From: JACRCT01 sp049841135
GTDB taxonomy: Bacteria > Myxococcota > Myxococcia > Myxococcales > UBA5297
NCBI GenBank assembly: GCA_049841135.1
Contig: JASGHK010000006.1
Span: 744,001 to 808,000, forward strand
Direction: 5' to 3'
DNA: 64,000 bases
The notes below the pieces were generated by a model, which saw nothing but the letters and a program-made list of their open reading frames with translations, was not told the DNA's origin and searched no databases. This document shows, one piece after another, positions 19,131-27,514 of this stretch. The position numbers and the translations under genes are program-made. The stretch's first letter is position 1; each line of letters starts with the position of its first letter.

Positions 19131-20231
19131 ATGCGCATTGGCCTCGTGGGTGGGATCTTCGGTCGCTCGGCGGAGCACCGGGCGATTCACCGGCATACGC
19201 CGGAGACGACGCTCGCTCGGGGCCTGGCCGCGCTCGGCCACCGGGTGGACACGTTGGGGCACGAGGAGCCCATCCGGAGCGAGCAGTACGACGTGATCCA
19301 CGTGCACCACGTCGGCCGGGCGGCCTACTGGATGGCGACCAGCCCGCGGGTCGTTCCCTTCGTCTTCACCGGCCACGACGCGATGATGCTCTCGGGGTTC
19401 GAGGAGAACCCGCTGCGCCGTGCCGCCTTCCGCGAGGTCGTGCACCGCTGCGACGCGGCGGTCGCGCTCAGCCACGCGGAGGCAGGGTTCCTCCAGGGCT
19501 TCGCCCGGCCACCGCGCGTGGAGGTCATCCCCAACGGCATCCCCGCCGAGGCCTACCAGGCGACGAGCCTCGATGGCGCGCCGGAGCGCCGCGGCCTGGT
19601 CTTCGCGGGACAGCTCATCCCGATGAAGGGCGTGGAGACGCTGCTGCGGGCGATGGCGCTGCTCCAGGGGCGGCGCGGGCTGAAGCTCACGCTCGCGTAC
19701 CACAACCCGGAGCTGGAGCAGCCGCTCCAGAAGCTCGCCGCCGAGCTCGGGCTCGCGGAGGTCGTTCGCTTCGCCGGACCGCAGACCCCCGCGCAGCTGG
19801 CGCAGCTCTACCGGGGGGCGGAGGCGTTCGTGCTCCCGAGCTACGCCGAGTCGCTGCCGAGCGTGATCACCGAGGCGCTCCTGGCCGGTACGCCGGTGGT
19901 CTCGACCACGGTCGGCGGCATCCGGGAGCAGGTCGGCGAGTTCGGCGCCCTGGTCCCGCCCGGGGACCCGTCGGCGCTGGCCCAGGCCCTCGAGCACGTG
20001 CTCGACCACCCGCCGGCGCTCGAGCGGCGGCAGGCGATGCGCGAGCACGCGCTGGCTCGCTCCAGCCCGAGCGCGATGGTGGAGGCTCACCTGCGGCTCT
20101 ACGAATCGCTGGTCTCGAAGAGCCGCTCGGTGCCGCGTCGCGGCCAGAGGCTGGATCCCGCGCTGCGCGCCGCCATCTGGGCGTACTGGGGCTTCGGAAA
20201 GGCCGCGCTCGGGCGGACGACCCCGGCCTGA
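19131..20231 (+). CDS. GT4-family glycosyltransferase
   Basis: 366 residues from ATG 19131 behind GGGGAGGG. N-terminal MRIGLVGGIFGRSAEHRAIH, acceptor-side DVIHVHHVGRAAYW, linker VIPNGIP, and the donor domain LVFAGQLIPMKGVETLLRAM followed by SYAESLPSVITEALLAGTPV carry the E..(7)E signature of family GT4. It is divergent from the other glycosyltransferase with a ~130-base shared control region. Likely adds a further sugar of the same polysaccharide repeat. It marks the right-hand end of the polysaccharide locus. Confidence 0.9.
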   Translation: MRIGLVGGIFGRSAEHRAIHRHTPETTLARGLAALGHRVDTLGHEEPIRSEQYDVIHVHHVGRAAYWMATSPRVVPFVFTGHDAMMLSGFEENPLRRAAFREVVHRCDAAVALSHAEAGFLQGFARPPRVEVIPNGIPAEAYQATSLDGAPERRGLVFAGQLIPMKGVETLLRAMALLQGRRGLKLTLAYHNPELEQPLQKLAAELGLAEVVRFAGPQTPAQLAQLYRGAEAFVLPSYAESLPSVITEALLAGTPVVSTTVGGIREQVGEFGALVPPGDPSALAQALEHVLDHPPALERRQAMREHALARSSPSAMVEAHLRLYESLVSKSRSVPRRGQRLDPALRAAIWAYWGFGKAALGRTTPA

Positions 20232-20237
20232 CGGGGG

Positions 20238-20423
20238 TCAGCCTCCGATGTCCGAGATGGGCACCGGGACCCGCCTCTTCCAGTCGGGGACGTACTCGCG
20301 TCGCTCGGGCGCAGGCGGGCTGACGGCAGGCTGAGCGGGGTGGGGTGCGTCCTCTGCGCCCCTCCGCACGGGCTCACCGCAGCGGGTGCAGCGCTCGACG
20401 GTCTCGGCGCCCTTCTCGGCCAT
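20238..20423 (-). CDS. Small CXXC protein
   Basis: 61 residues from ATG 20423 (MAEKGAETVERCTRCGEPVR), with AAGGAG at good distance upstream. One CXXC pair near the N-terminus suggests half a zinc ribbon; the rest is Pro-rich and ends in PDWKRRVPVPISDIGG. The pattern resembles small regulatory FmdB/zinc-ribbon proteins but only two Cys are present. It is tail to tail with the glycosyltransferase, six bases apart. Confidence 0.55.
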   Translation of the reverse strand: MAEKGAETVERCTRCGEPVRRGAEDAPHPAQPAVSPPAPERREYVPDWKRRVPVPISDIGG

Positions 20424-20642
20424 GGGTCGGACTCCTTGCGGAGAAGATCGGGCGCACGCGCACGCGCGGCAACGAGGCTCGGCTCGACGCGTCGGGATGC
20501 AGGGAAGTCGCACCCGGTTCCCGGCGGCGCAACCCGATCTCGAGCCTTGGGGCAAGCACGAACTGGCTCCTGGGCGGAGAGGCCTCGGCGCTCTTCGGGG
20601 TGGGTCCCGAAGGCCATTCCGCGGGTATGATGCCGTCCGCAC

Positions 20643-22688
20643 ATGCCTCCCCCCCGACGTGCACTCCAGCGAATCGCCGTCCTTCTAGGCCTCTTCGTCG
20701 GCCTCGGATTGCCTTCTCCGTCGACGGTGGAGGCGCAGCCACGGTTTCGCTGGGGCGATCCCCAGACGCTCCCCGGGCAGCCCGGGTTCGACGAGGCCGC
20801 GTTCGTCGAGAGCCTCGCGCCCTGTGCGTTCATGGCCGAGCTTCCCGGGCGGGACGAGAACGACCTCTTGTGGATGACCATCCCGATTCCCGCGCCGGAG
20901 GTCCCGGTGCGCGATACGGCGGTCATGCTGGCGCAGGTCTCGGGCGGCGCGCTCGAGGTCTGGTTCGGGGGCAAGTGCCTGTACACCTCGGGCAAGGTGG
21001 TGCCCGGCGGCTGGGTCGAGCCCGCGCACCAGGAAGGGCACCTGTTCCGGATACCGCCAGAGGCGGTGGGCAAGAACCTCCTGCTGCGGCTGCAGTCGAG
21101 CCAGACCATCGGCGTGGAGGCCCCGCGGCTGGGCGAGTACGGCGACCTGCTGCTGGACATCACCAAGAAGGGGCTGGAGTCGGTGGCGATCGCCGCCATC
21201 GCGATCCTCCTCGGGCTGGTCACGCTGCTCTATGGCGCCATCCGGCAGCAGCGCCTCTTCGTGTACTTCGCCACCACCGCACTGGCGATCGGGTTCATGG
21301 TGTTGTTCGACTCCAACCTGGCCGCGGTGGTCTTCGGGTCGATGCGGGTGTCCTACTTCGCGGTCTTCCTCTCCGCATTCGCGCTGCCGCCCTCGCTGGT
21401 GGGCTTCGTCGCCGCCGCGGTCGACACCGCCGAGCGCCGCTGGCTGGACTGGGTCCTGAAGGTGGAGGTCCTGGGCACGGCGCTCATCTGGTTCGGGCTG
21501 CTGGTGGGGGTGCCCTGGGTCAAGCTGCTCGTCTTCTTCGGCTTCTTCGCCCTCTGCGCGGTCGGCACCGTCTTCGTCGTCAGCGGCAAGGAAGCCCTCC
21601 GGGGCAACCGCGAGGCCTGGGTCTTCCTGGCGGGCATCGCGGCGTTCGTCCTCTCTCTGCTCCTGCAAGGTGTTGGCGCCATCATGGGCGGGATCAGCAT
21701 CGGCTGGGACCTCCAGGAGTCGGCGATGATCGCGGTGCTCGCGAACGTGACCATCGTCGCGCGGCGCTACCTGAAGCTGGTCAAGGTCACCGAGGACCAG
21801 GCCAAGGAGCTCAAGGCCCGCGAGGGCGAGGTGCGCAAGTTCGCCGATGACCTGGCGGACTGGGCGCAGCGGCTGGGCCAGGCGGTGACGGACCTGAGCG
21901 GCGCGGCGCAGGCGCAGGCCGAGGCGCTGCGGAACCAGGGGCAGGCGCTGGCGGAGGCCCAGTCGACCACCAGCGAGATTGGCCAGGCCTCGAGCGTGGC
22001 CAAGTCCCGGGCCGGGGCGGTGCTGGGGGGCGCCGCGCGGGCCGAGGCGGCCGGCAAGGTCAGCGACGAGGCCATCGGGCAGACCTACTCCGGGCTCGAC
22101 TCGGTCAAGGCCGCCGTCGGCGCGACCGCGCACCAGGCGGCCACGCTCGGCGAGCACTCGCAGGAGCTGGTCGGTGTCGCCCAGGCCGTCAAGGACCTCG
22201 CCGCGCAGTCGCGCCTGATGGCGCTCAACGCCGGGCTGGAGGCCGCCCGCGCCGGTGAGCAGGGGCGCGGGTTCGCGGTGGTGGCGGGCGAGATGCGCCG
22301 GCTGGCCGAGGCCTCGGCGTCCTCCGCCGACAAGGTCGCCAAGGCGCTACGCGAGATCCACGGCGCGGTCACCGAGATGGTCCGGCTGGCCGATGGCGGC
22401 GCGCGCGAGGTCGAAGAGGTGGTGGGGCGCATCCGGCGCAGCGGCGAGCAGCTGCGCGAGGTCGCGCTCATCGCGGCCGAGGCCGGCGCCGACGCGCGAG
22501 AGATCGCCGCCGCGGTCAGCCAGCAGGACACGGGCGTGCAGCTGGTGCTGAGCGCGCTGGGCATCCTCAACGACCAGACCCGCGGGACCGCGCAGGCGCA
22601 AGAGCTGGCCGACCAGGCCGCGACGCGGGTGCAAGAGGTCGTCGCCGGGCTGCTCGCCGCCGCGGAAGCCGCCCGGAAGCGACTGTAG
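20643..22688 (+). CDS. Methyl-accepting chemotaxis-like receptor with a 7TM sensor region
   Basis: 681 residues. A signal sequence (to about residue 30) precedes a ~140-residue extracytoplasmic domain with beta-rich sequence (EVWFGGKCLYTSGKVVPGGW), resembling the jelly-roll sensor of 7TMR-DISM proteins. Seven membrane helices follow at about residues 175-385 (SVAIAAIAILLGLVTLLYG; LFVYFATTALAIGFMVLF; ALIWFGLLVGVPWVKLLV). The C-terminal 290 residues are an MCP coiled coil with the conserved tip LMALNAGLEAARAGEQGRGF then AVVAGEMRRLAEAS. The tip normally binds CheA/CheW; no che genes are in the window, so the partner lies elsewhere. DISM-plus-MCP is a less common pairing than DISM-kinase. Confidence 0.85.
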   Translation: MPPPRRALQRIAVLLGLFVGLGLPSPSTVEAQPRFRWGDPQTLPGQPGFDEAAFVESLAPCAFMAELPGRDENDLLWMTIPIPAPEVPVRDTAVMLAQVSGGALEVWFGGKCLYTSGKVVPGGWVEPAHQEGHLFRIPPEAVGKNLLLRLQSSQTIGVEAPRLGEYGDLLLDITKKGLESVAIAAIAILLGLVTLLYGAIRQQRLFVYFATTALAIGFMVLFDSNLAAVVFGSMRVSYFAVFLSAFALPPSLVGFVAAAVDTAERRWLDWVLKVEVLGTALIWFGLLVGVPWVKLLVFFGFFALCAVGTVFVVSGKEALRGNREAWVFLAGIAAFVLSLLLQGVGAIMGGISIGWDLQESAMIAVLANVTIVARRYLKLVKVTEDQAKELKAREGEVRKFADDLADWAQRLGQAVTDLSGAAQAQAEALRNQGQALAEAQSTTSEIGQASSVAKSRAGAVLGGAARAEAAGKVSDEAIGQTYSGLDSVKAAVGATAHQAATLGEHSQELVGVAQAVKDLAAQSRLMALNAGLEAARAGEQGRGFAVVAGEMRRLAEASASSADKVAKALREIHGAVTEMVRLADGGAREVEEVVGRIRRSGEQLREVALIAAEAGADAREIAAAVSQQDTGVQLVLSALGILNDQTRGTAQAQELADQAATRVQEVVAGLLAAAEAARKRL

Positions 22689-22746
22689 GTTCGAACTCGG
22701 AAGCTCAACTCGCGGTGAGCGCGCCCAGCGCTCGGGAGTCCTGGTC

Positions 22747-25130
22747 ATGGTTTGGGGCGTTGCGGATCTGCACGCGCATCCGGCGTCGCACCTCGGATTC
22801 GGAAACGGGCCCGAGGGCGCAGGGCTGTTCTGGGGGCACCCGGGCGGCGCGCTCGACCAGGCTCCGGCCACGATCGCGACCGACCTGCAGCGCTGCGACG
22901 CGTGCACCCACTCCAGCCACACCTACGACGTCGTCCGCATCGAGACGCGAAAGCAGATCCTGGCGCAGCTCGACCAGCTCGGGCACCAGGCGCACGGGCC
23001 GGGCGGCTGGCCCGGCTTCGAGCACTGGCCGAACGCCGCCGACGTCTTCCACCAGGAGATGCACGTCACCTGGATCCGCCGCGCCTACGACGGCGGCCTG
23101 CGCCTGATGGTCGCCAGCGCCACCGACAACCAGAATCCTCTCGATGCTGTGGAACCGGAAGATGAACGCGCCGGCGCCGCGCCCGGACAAGAGGATCGAG
23201 CTCGACTCGGTGCGCGCCCAGCTCGCCTTCCTCAAGGACCTGGCGCAGCGCAACGCGTCGTGGATGGCCATCGCCTACAACCCGGCCGACGCGCGCGCTG
23301 CCATCGGCCAGAACAAGCTGGCGCTGGTCTTGAGCGTCGAGATGGACTCGCTCGACGTCAACGACATCCTCGACCTGGTGCAGAACCACGGCGTGCGCCA
23401 GGTGGTCCCCATCCACCTGGCGAACAACAGCTTCGGCGGGGTCGCGCTCTACAGCGACGTCTTCAACAGCGCCAACCAGTACCTCAACGGCGCGTTCTAC
23501 GAGGCGCAGAGGGACCCGAGCATCGAGTTCCGGCTCCAGTGGCCGCAGAAGCTCGTCAGCCACCCGCTCGGAGTGGTGGAGGTCAAGGCGGTCACGGAGC
23601 CCGAGTACAAACAGACGGGCTACCAGCCCACGGGCGCCGAGCCCGAGCCGGGGCACCGCAATCCGAGAGGCCTGGCCAACGCCGGCGACGACCTCGTCAC
23701 GTTGATGCGCAAGGGCCTGCTGCTCGACCTCGCCCACATGTCCCAGGCGAGCCAGGAGGCGGCGCTGGCGCTGGCGACGAGCGCGGGCTTCCCGCTGATG
23801 AACTCGCACACCGGCCTGCGCGGCGCCCAGGGCGACAGCGAGCGCTCGATGCGCAACGCCGAGGCGCAGCAGATGGGGCAGCAGGGCGGCGTCTTGGGGC
23901 TGGGCACCGACCCCGGCGAGTACGGCAAGCTCCTGGTCAGCGCCGACGGCGAGCCGCTGGCGCGCCTGACCACGGCCAGGAGCTCGTACTCGCTCTCGCT
24001 CGAACGCCGGCCGGCCCTCACCTCCGACCTTTTGGCCACGAACCTGGTCATCGTCGTCGAGACGGGCGACCAGGACCTGCACGGCGGGGCGAACGGCGCC
24101 TGGGGCGAAGCTCCAGCTGCGCAATGGCAACCGCTACCGGATTGAGCTCAACGGCGGGCAGCCCTGGGCGAAGCGGAGCGTCCACGAGGTGGAGTGGGCG
24201 CTGCCCGCGGGCCTGGTGGTCGGCGACTTCGCCCGCTTCTCCGTCCGCACCACGCACCCGGGCGGCTTGAAGGAGGACCGGTGGGACGTCCGCAGCCTCA
24301 CGGTGGACGTGGAGAGCGCTCCGACCGCGCTGCGCAAGCGGCTGCTCGACCTGCGCGGCAGCCCCTGGCACTGCTTCACCAACAAGCTCCCGGACTGGAC
24401 GACCCGGCTCTGCGTCCCGGACGCGTTCGGCGACACCGATCCCGTCGGCTACCTGCGGCTGCTGATCACGGTGGGGAAGGACGGGCTGCACACCCGCGGC
24501 TGGGCCAAGGTCCAGCTGCTCGGGAAGCCGCCGGTGGTCGTGCCGGACCTGAACGGCGGCCTGAAGTGGGTTCCGGGCGCGACCTACCAGTGCATCGTCG
24601 CGCTGCCTGCAGGCACCACGCGCGGCGATCTGGTGGCGCTGGAGGTGGGCGCGGACCTGGGCAGCGGACCGTTCGCCGACAGCTGGGACCTCGCCGGGGT
24701 GCGCGTGGACGTGGTCGAGGATCCGGTCGCGCGCTGGCTCGCGATGTATCGCGACGCGCTCGCGGTGCTGGGGCCGCAGGGGGCGGTTGGGCTGGGCACG
24801 GACATGAACGGCTTCGCGTTCCAGATTCCGTTCTGCGCCAAGCCGATCGTCTACCCGTTCAAGATGCCGCCGGAGCTGTCGGCCGACCCGGCGCATCCGA
24901 CCGAGCTGGGGCGGCACCGCGTGGGCGACCGGGAGTTCGACTTCCACCACGACGGGCTGGCGACCTACGGACAGCTCCCCGACTTTCTGTTCGCGGCCAG
25001 CGAGCTGGCGAAGCAGGACCCGCAGGCCGAGGTGGAATTCGCCAGGCTCTTCGAGTCCGCCGAGGCGACCCTCAAGATGTGGGAGAAGGCGCGGGCGGCC
25101 GCGGAGGTCATGGGCGGTACGCCGGCTTAG
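22747..25130 (+). CDS. M19-like (membrane dipeptidase) metallohydrolase with an inserted beta domain (two apparent frameshifts)
   Basis: ATG 22747 (MVWGVADLHAHPASHLGFGN) gives the HxH metal motif at residues 9-11. VLSVEMDSLDVNDIL supplies the bridging Glu, GLLLDLAHMSQAS and LMNSHTGLRG the further His residues, and the C-terminal GAVGLGTDMNGF the Asp, which together match amidohydrolase/M19 geometry. Between the TDPGEYGK section and the last part lies a ~190-residue region with strands such as RYRIELNG, ARFSVRTTHPGG and LLITVGKDGLHTRGW, which resembles an inserted beta-sandwich. Frame breaks: near 23134 (GATC read as GAATC) and 24108 (GAGCTC read as GAAGCTC). Repaired length is about 793 residues, roughly twice a normal M19 enzyme. 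No signal peptide is seen. Substrate unknown; dipeptides are the usual substrates of the family. Confidence 0.75.
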
Positions 25131-25147
25131 CGAGCGGGCCGTGGCGG

Positions 25148-25963
25148 TCAGTAGCCCGGATGACGCGCCTCGGCATCCAGGGACACGGTGCCTGCGCTCT
25201 CCTCGAGTCGTATGAGGGCGAGGCTCTCAGGCACTGCTGAGCGCAGCTCGTCTTGGGTGCGGCCTGGGGCGAGCTTCCCGGACACCCGCAAGCCGGACGT
25301 CCGCTTGAACTCGAGCTGTCCAGATCGGAGCAGAGGGCGCGCGCCTCCAAAGAAGCTCTCGAGCGACCCGGGCGCAGAGCCCAGATTCGCGGACTTCAAT
25401 GCGTCGAGCACCTTGAGCGTCTCCTCGAGGGACTTGATCTCCTTCTCGGTGTTCCGCACCTCGGCGACGATAAGGCCGAGGTCGGCAGTCTCTCTCTCGC
25501 ACCGCGCGATTTCTTCGCGCAGTCGCTTGCCCTGGCTGCCCGAGAGAATGCTCGGGTTGGGCAAGGCTCGAGGTAGGGGAGGGGTCGCTGGTGCGCTCTG
25601 ATGGGCGGGCGCCGGTGGCAGGCGCGCCAGCGCCACGAAGCTCGCCTTCCAGTTCCCTCTCTCGTCGATCTTGAACGAGTCGAGAGGCCCAGCGAGATCG
25701 CTTCGAGCGCGGATGGATGCAAGCGCGTCTGCTGCAGTGCCCTTCCCGCCGAGCTCCTGGACCGTTCCTCCGACGAGGCTCTGCAGACGTCGCTCGAGGA
25801 GATCCCTGTCGCGCCGGTACTGGTTGAGGTTGTCGGCGACCACTCGGTCTCGGACGAGTTTGTCCAAGCACGAGCGGGCGACACGACGGAGCTCGAAGAT
25901 TTCGGTCGTGTTGCAGGCGGCCAGGGAGAGAGCGAGTGCGGCGAGGAGCTTGTAGGGCGTCAT
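25148..25963 (-). CDS. Coiled-coil lipoprotein of unknown function
   Basis: 271 residues; MTPYKLLAALALSLAAC is a lipoprotein signal with lipobox LAAC. A helical segment (DRVVADNLNQYRRDRDLLERR) near residues 40-65 and a long coiled coil (CERETADLGLIVAEVRNTEK, EIKSLEETLKVLDALKSANL) near 155-200 frame a Pro-rich linker (PPAPAHQSAPATPPLPRALP). The last ~40 residues look like a beta strand region. The layout is reminiscent of PilO/PulM-like assembly proteins, but there is no such neighbour. It is convergent with the M19-like gene, 17 bases apart. Confidence 0.65.
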   Translation of the reverse strand: MTPYKLLAALALSLAACNTTEIFELRRVARSCLDKLVRDRVVADNLNQYRRDRDLLERRLQSLVGGTVQELGGKGTAADALASIRARSDLAGPLDSFKIDERGNWKASFVALARLPPAPAHQSAPATPPLPRALPNPSILSGSQGKRLREEIARCERETADLGLIVAEVRNTEKEIKSLEETLKVLDALKSANLGSAPGSLESFFGGARPLLRSGQLEFKRTSGLRVSGKLAPGRTQDELRSAVPESLALIRLEESAGTVSLDAEARHPGY

Positions 25964-26052
25964 GCGCGCAACTACACCACGGACGATGCCGCCGACTCAC
26001 GCGACGCGTTCCCAAGATCGCGAACACTGGGCTAAGGTGGCGCCCGCGGTTT

Positions 26053-26140
26053 GGAGGAGTGGCCGAGTTGGTCTAAGGCAGCGGTCTTGAAAACCGCCGT
26101 GGGTTCACGCCCACCAGGGGTTCGAATCCCTTCTCCTCCG
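26053..26140 (+). tRNA. tRNA-Ser(UGA)
   Basis: GGAGGAG at 26053-26059 pairs with CTCCTCC at 26133-26139. The anticodon arm CGGTCTTGAAAACCG presents anticodon TGA, GGTTCGAATCC is the T arm, and the long variable arm (GTGGGTTCACGCCCAC) marks a class II tRNA. CCA is not encoded. Confidence 0.95.
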
Positions 26141-26148
26141 CACCTAAG

Positions 26149-26180
26149 AAGGCCCCGGTCCTCCGGGGCCTTCGTCTTTC
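26149..26180 (+). terminator. Intrinsic terminator after tRNA-Ser(UGA)
   Basis: GGCCCCGG (26151-26158) and CCGGGGCC (26163-26170) form an 8-bp GC stem with a four-base loop, followed by TTCGTCTTTC. It begins 8 bases after the tRNA. Confidence 0.75.
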
Positions 26181-26195
26181 GACGAGGGCGCGAAG

Positions 26196-26789
26196 GTGGA
26201 CCTGCTCGAACGTCTCCGGACCGAGGAGTTCTTCAAGGACTGCTCGTTCGACGACCTGGACCTCACCGGCTTCCGCTTCGCCGGCAAGGAGCTCCTCCGC
26301 TGCACCTTCCGGCGCTCGAAGCTCAATGAGACCCACTGGTCCCAGGCGCGTCTGGAAGACTGCACCTTCGAGGACTGCGACCTGTCGCAGGCGAGCCCGG
26401 GCGACCTGAGCGCCACCGACGTGCGCTTCCTGCGCTGCAAGCTGATGGGCGTCGCGTTCGAGAAGCTCTCGCCCTCGACAGCGCTGGCCTTCGAGGAGTG
26501 CAACTTGCGCTACGCCACCTTCGCCGCGGCGTTCCTGCGCAGGGCCACGTTCCTGCGCTGCCGTGCGCAGGAGACGAGCTTTCTCGAGTGCGACCTGCAG
26601 GACGCGGACTTCTCCGGAACCGACCTGACCGCCGCGACCATCCAGGGCTGCGACCTGCGGAGCGCGAACCTCTCGACTGCCGAAGGCGCCTTCGTGGACC
26701 CAGCGAAGAACCGCGTCAAAGGCCTGCGGATCTCCGCCGACGCCGCAGCCGCGTTGGCCAGCTCTTTCGGGATGCGCGTCGACTGCTAA
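26196..26789 (+). CDS. Pentapeptide-repeat protein
   Basis: 197 residues beginning at GTG 26196 (MDLLERLRTEEFFKDCSFDD). Most of the length follows the A(D/N)LXX pentapeptide pattern (FEDCDLSQASPGDLSATDVR; FLECDLQDADFSGTDLTAAT; GCDLRSANLSTA), which folds as a right-handed quadrilateral beta helix. Some relatives bind DNA gyrase; nothing here shows that. Cys recurs at a fixed place in the repeats (DCSF, RCTF, DCTF, DCDL, RCKL, ECNL, RCRA, ECDL, GCDL). The gene starts 16 bases after the tRNA terminator. Its last ~50 bases recur, diverged, at 26916-26966. Confidence 0.85.
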   Translation: MDLLERLRTEEFFKDCSFDDLDLTGFRFAGKELLRCTFRRSKLNETHWSQARLEDCTFEDCDLSQASPGDLSATDVRFLRCKLMGVAFEKLSPSTALAFEECNLRYATFAAAFLRRATFLRCRAQETSFLECDLQDADFSGTDLTAATIQGCDLRSANLSTAEGAFVDPAKNRVKGLRISADAAAALASSFGMRVDC

Positions 26790-26837
26790 AGGTATGTCAG
26801 CGTTCATCAACATGGTCAGGCGCTGCTGCTGCGCCGG

Positions 26838-26915
26838 TCACCAGACCTTCGACCACTTCCTCTTGCCCTCGCCGGCGTCCTGCTTCGCTTTCTCGACGGC
26901 CCGGTCGCCAGAGAA
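26838..26915 (-). pseudogene. Remnant C-terminus of an unidentified protein
   Basis: Minus-strand reading gives GDRAVEKAKQDAGEGKRKWS then KVW and TGA at 26838. It is charged, helix-forming and has no start. It lies between two copies of the pentapeptide gene tail, tail to tail with the first. Confidence 0.4.
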
Positions 26916-26966
26916 GGTGGCAGCGGCCGCGGAAGCTGGCTCTTTCGGGATGCGTGTCGGCTACTG
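26916..26966 (+). pseudogene. Second, diverged copy of the pentapeptide-repeat gene tail
   Basis: CTCTTTCGGGATGCG and the following GTCGGCTACTGA match CTCTTTCGGGATGCGCGTCG and the stop of the gene at 26789. The encoded end is AAAAEAGSFGMRVGY against DAAAALASSFGMRVDC. No upstream repeat codons are present. Confidence 0.6.
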
Positions 26967-27514
26967 AAGATAGGCATGCAATTCGTGACATGAGTTGACC
27001 GCGAGAGCGCAGTCGGAAGCTCTGGCCCCTCGACAGGCTCGGGGGGTCGGTGGCGCAAGCTCGGGGGTGTCGACGGCGCGTCGCCCTCTACGCGGTTGGA
27101 CCCAGTCGAGGGCGTCGCGAGTGTCCAAGACGCGTGTGTGTCCGCCGAGTGAACGGAAAGAACGGGGGAACCGGCGCGCGATTCCCTCCCCCAACAGGAC
27201 TGAGGCGAGTAGGCAACGGTGCGTTTGCCACCTGCATCGAAGCCGGCACATCACGATTCTCAGCAGCACACGCAGTTGGAGTTCGACGCCGTTGGCAGCG
27301 ACTTCCAGCCGGTGCGCCTCGTGAGGTCCTGGCGCCTCCCTAGTCTGTCTTCGCAGTCGCCGATCGCGCAGCCCCCAATCTCCAAGTCGTCCAGCAGTCA
27401 GAACGGTCGCGGGCTCTCTCGCAGAGCCACAGGGACGGTGCGCTCAGGGCTGCGCCGCTCCCCGTCTCGAACCGCCGCAGCGTTGCGGCCATGGCCCTGG
27501 CCCAGGAGGAGCAG
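26967..27514. other. Gene-free stretch upstream of the copper cluster
   Basis: About 550 bases with no supported frame, RNA gene or obvious repeat. It must contain the promoter of the 27.5-42.7 kb cluster, but no convincing -35/-10 pair or operator stands out. Confidence 0.4.
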
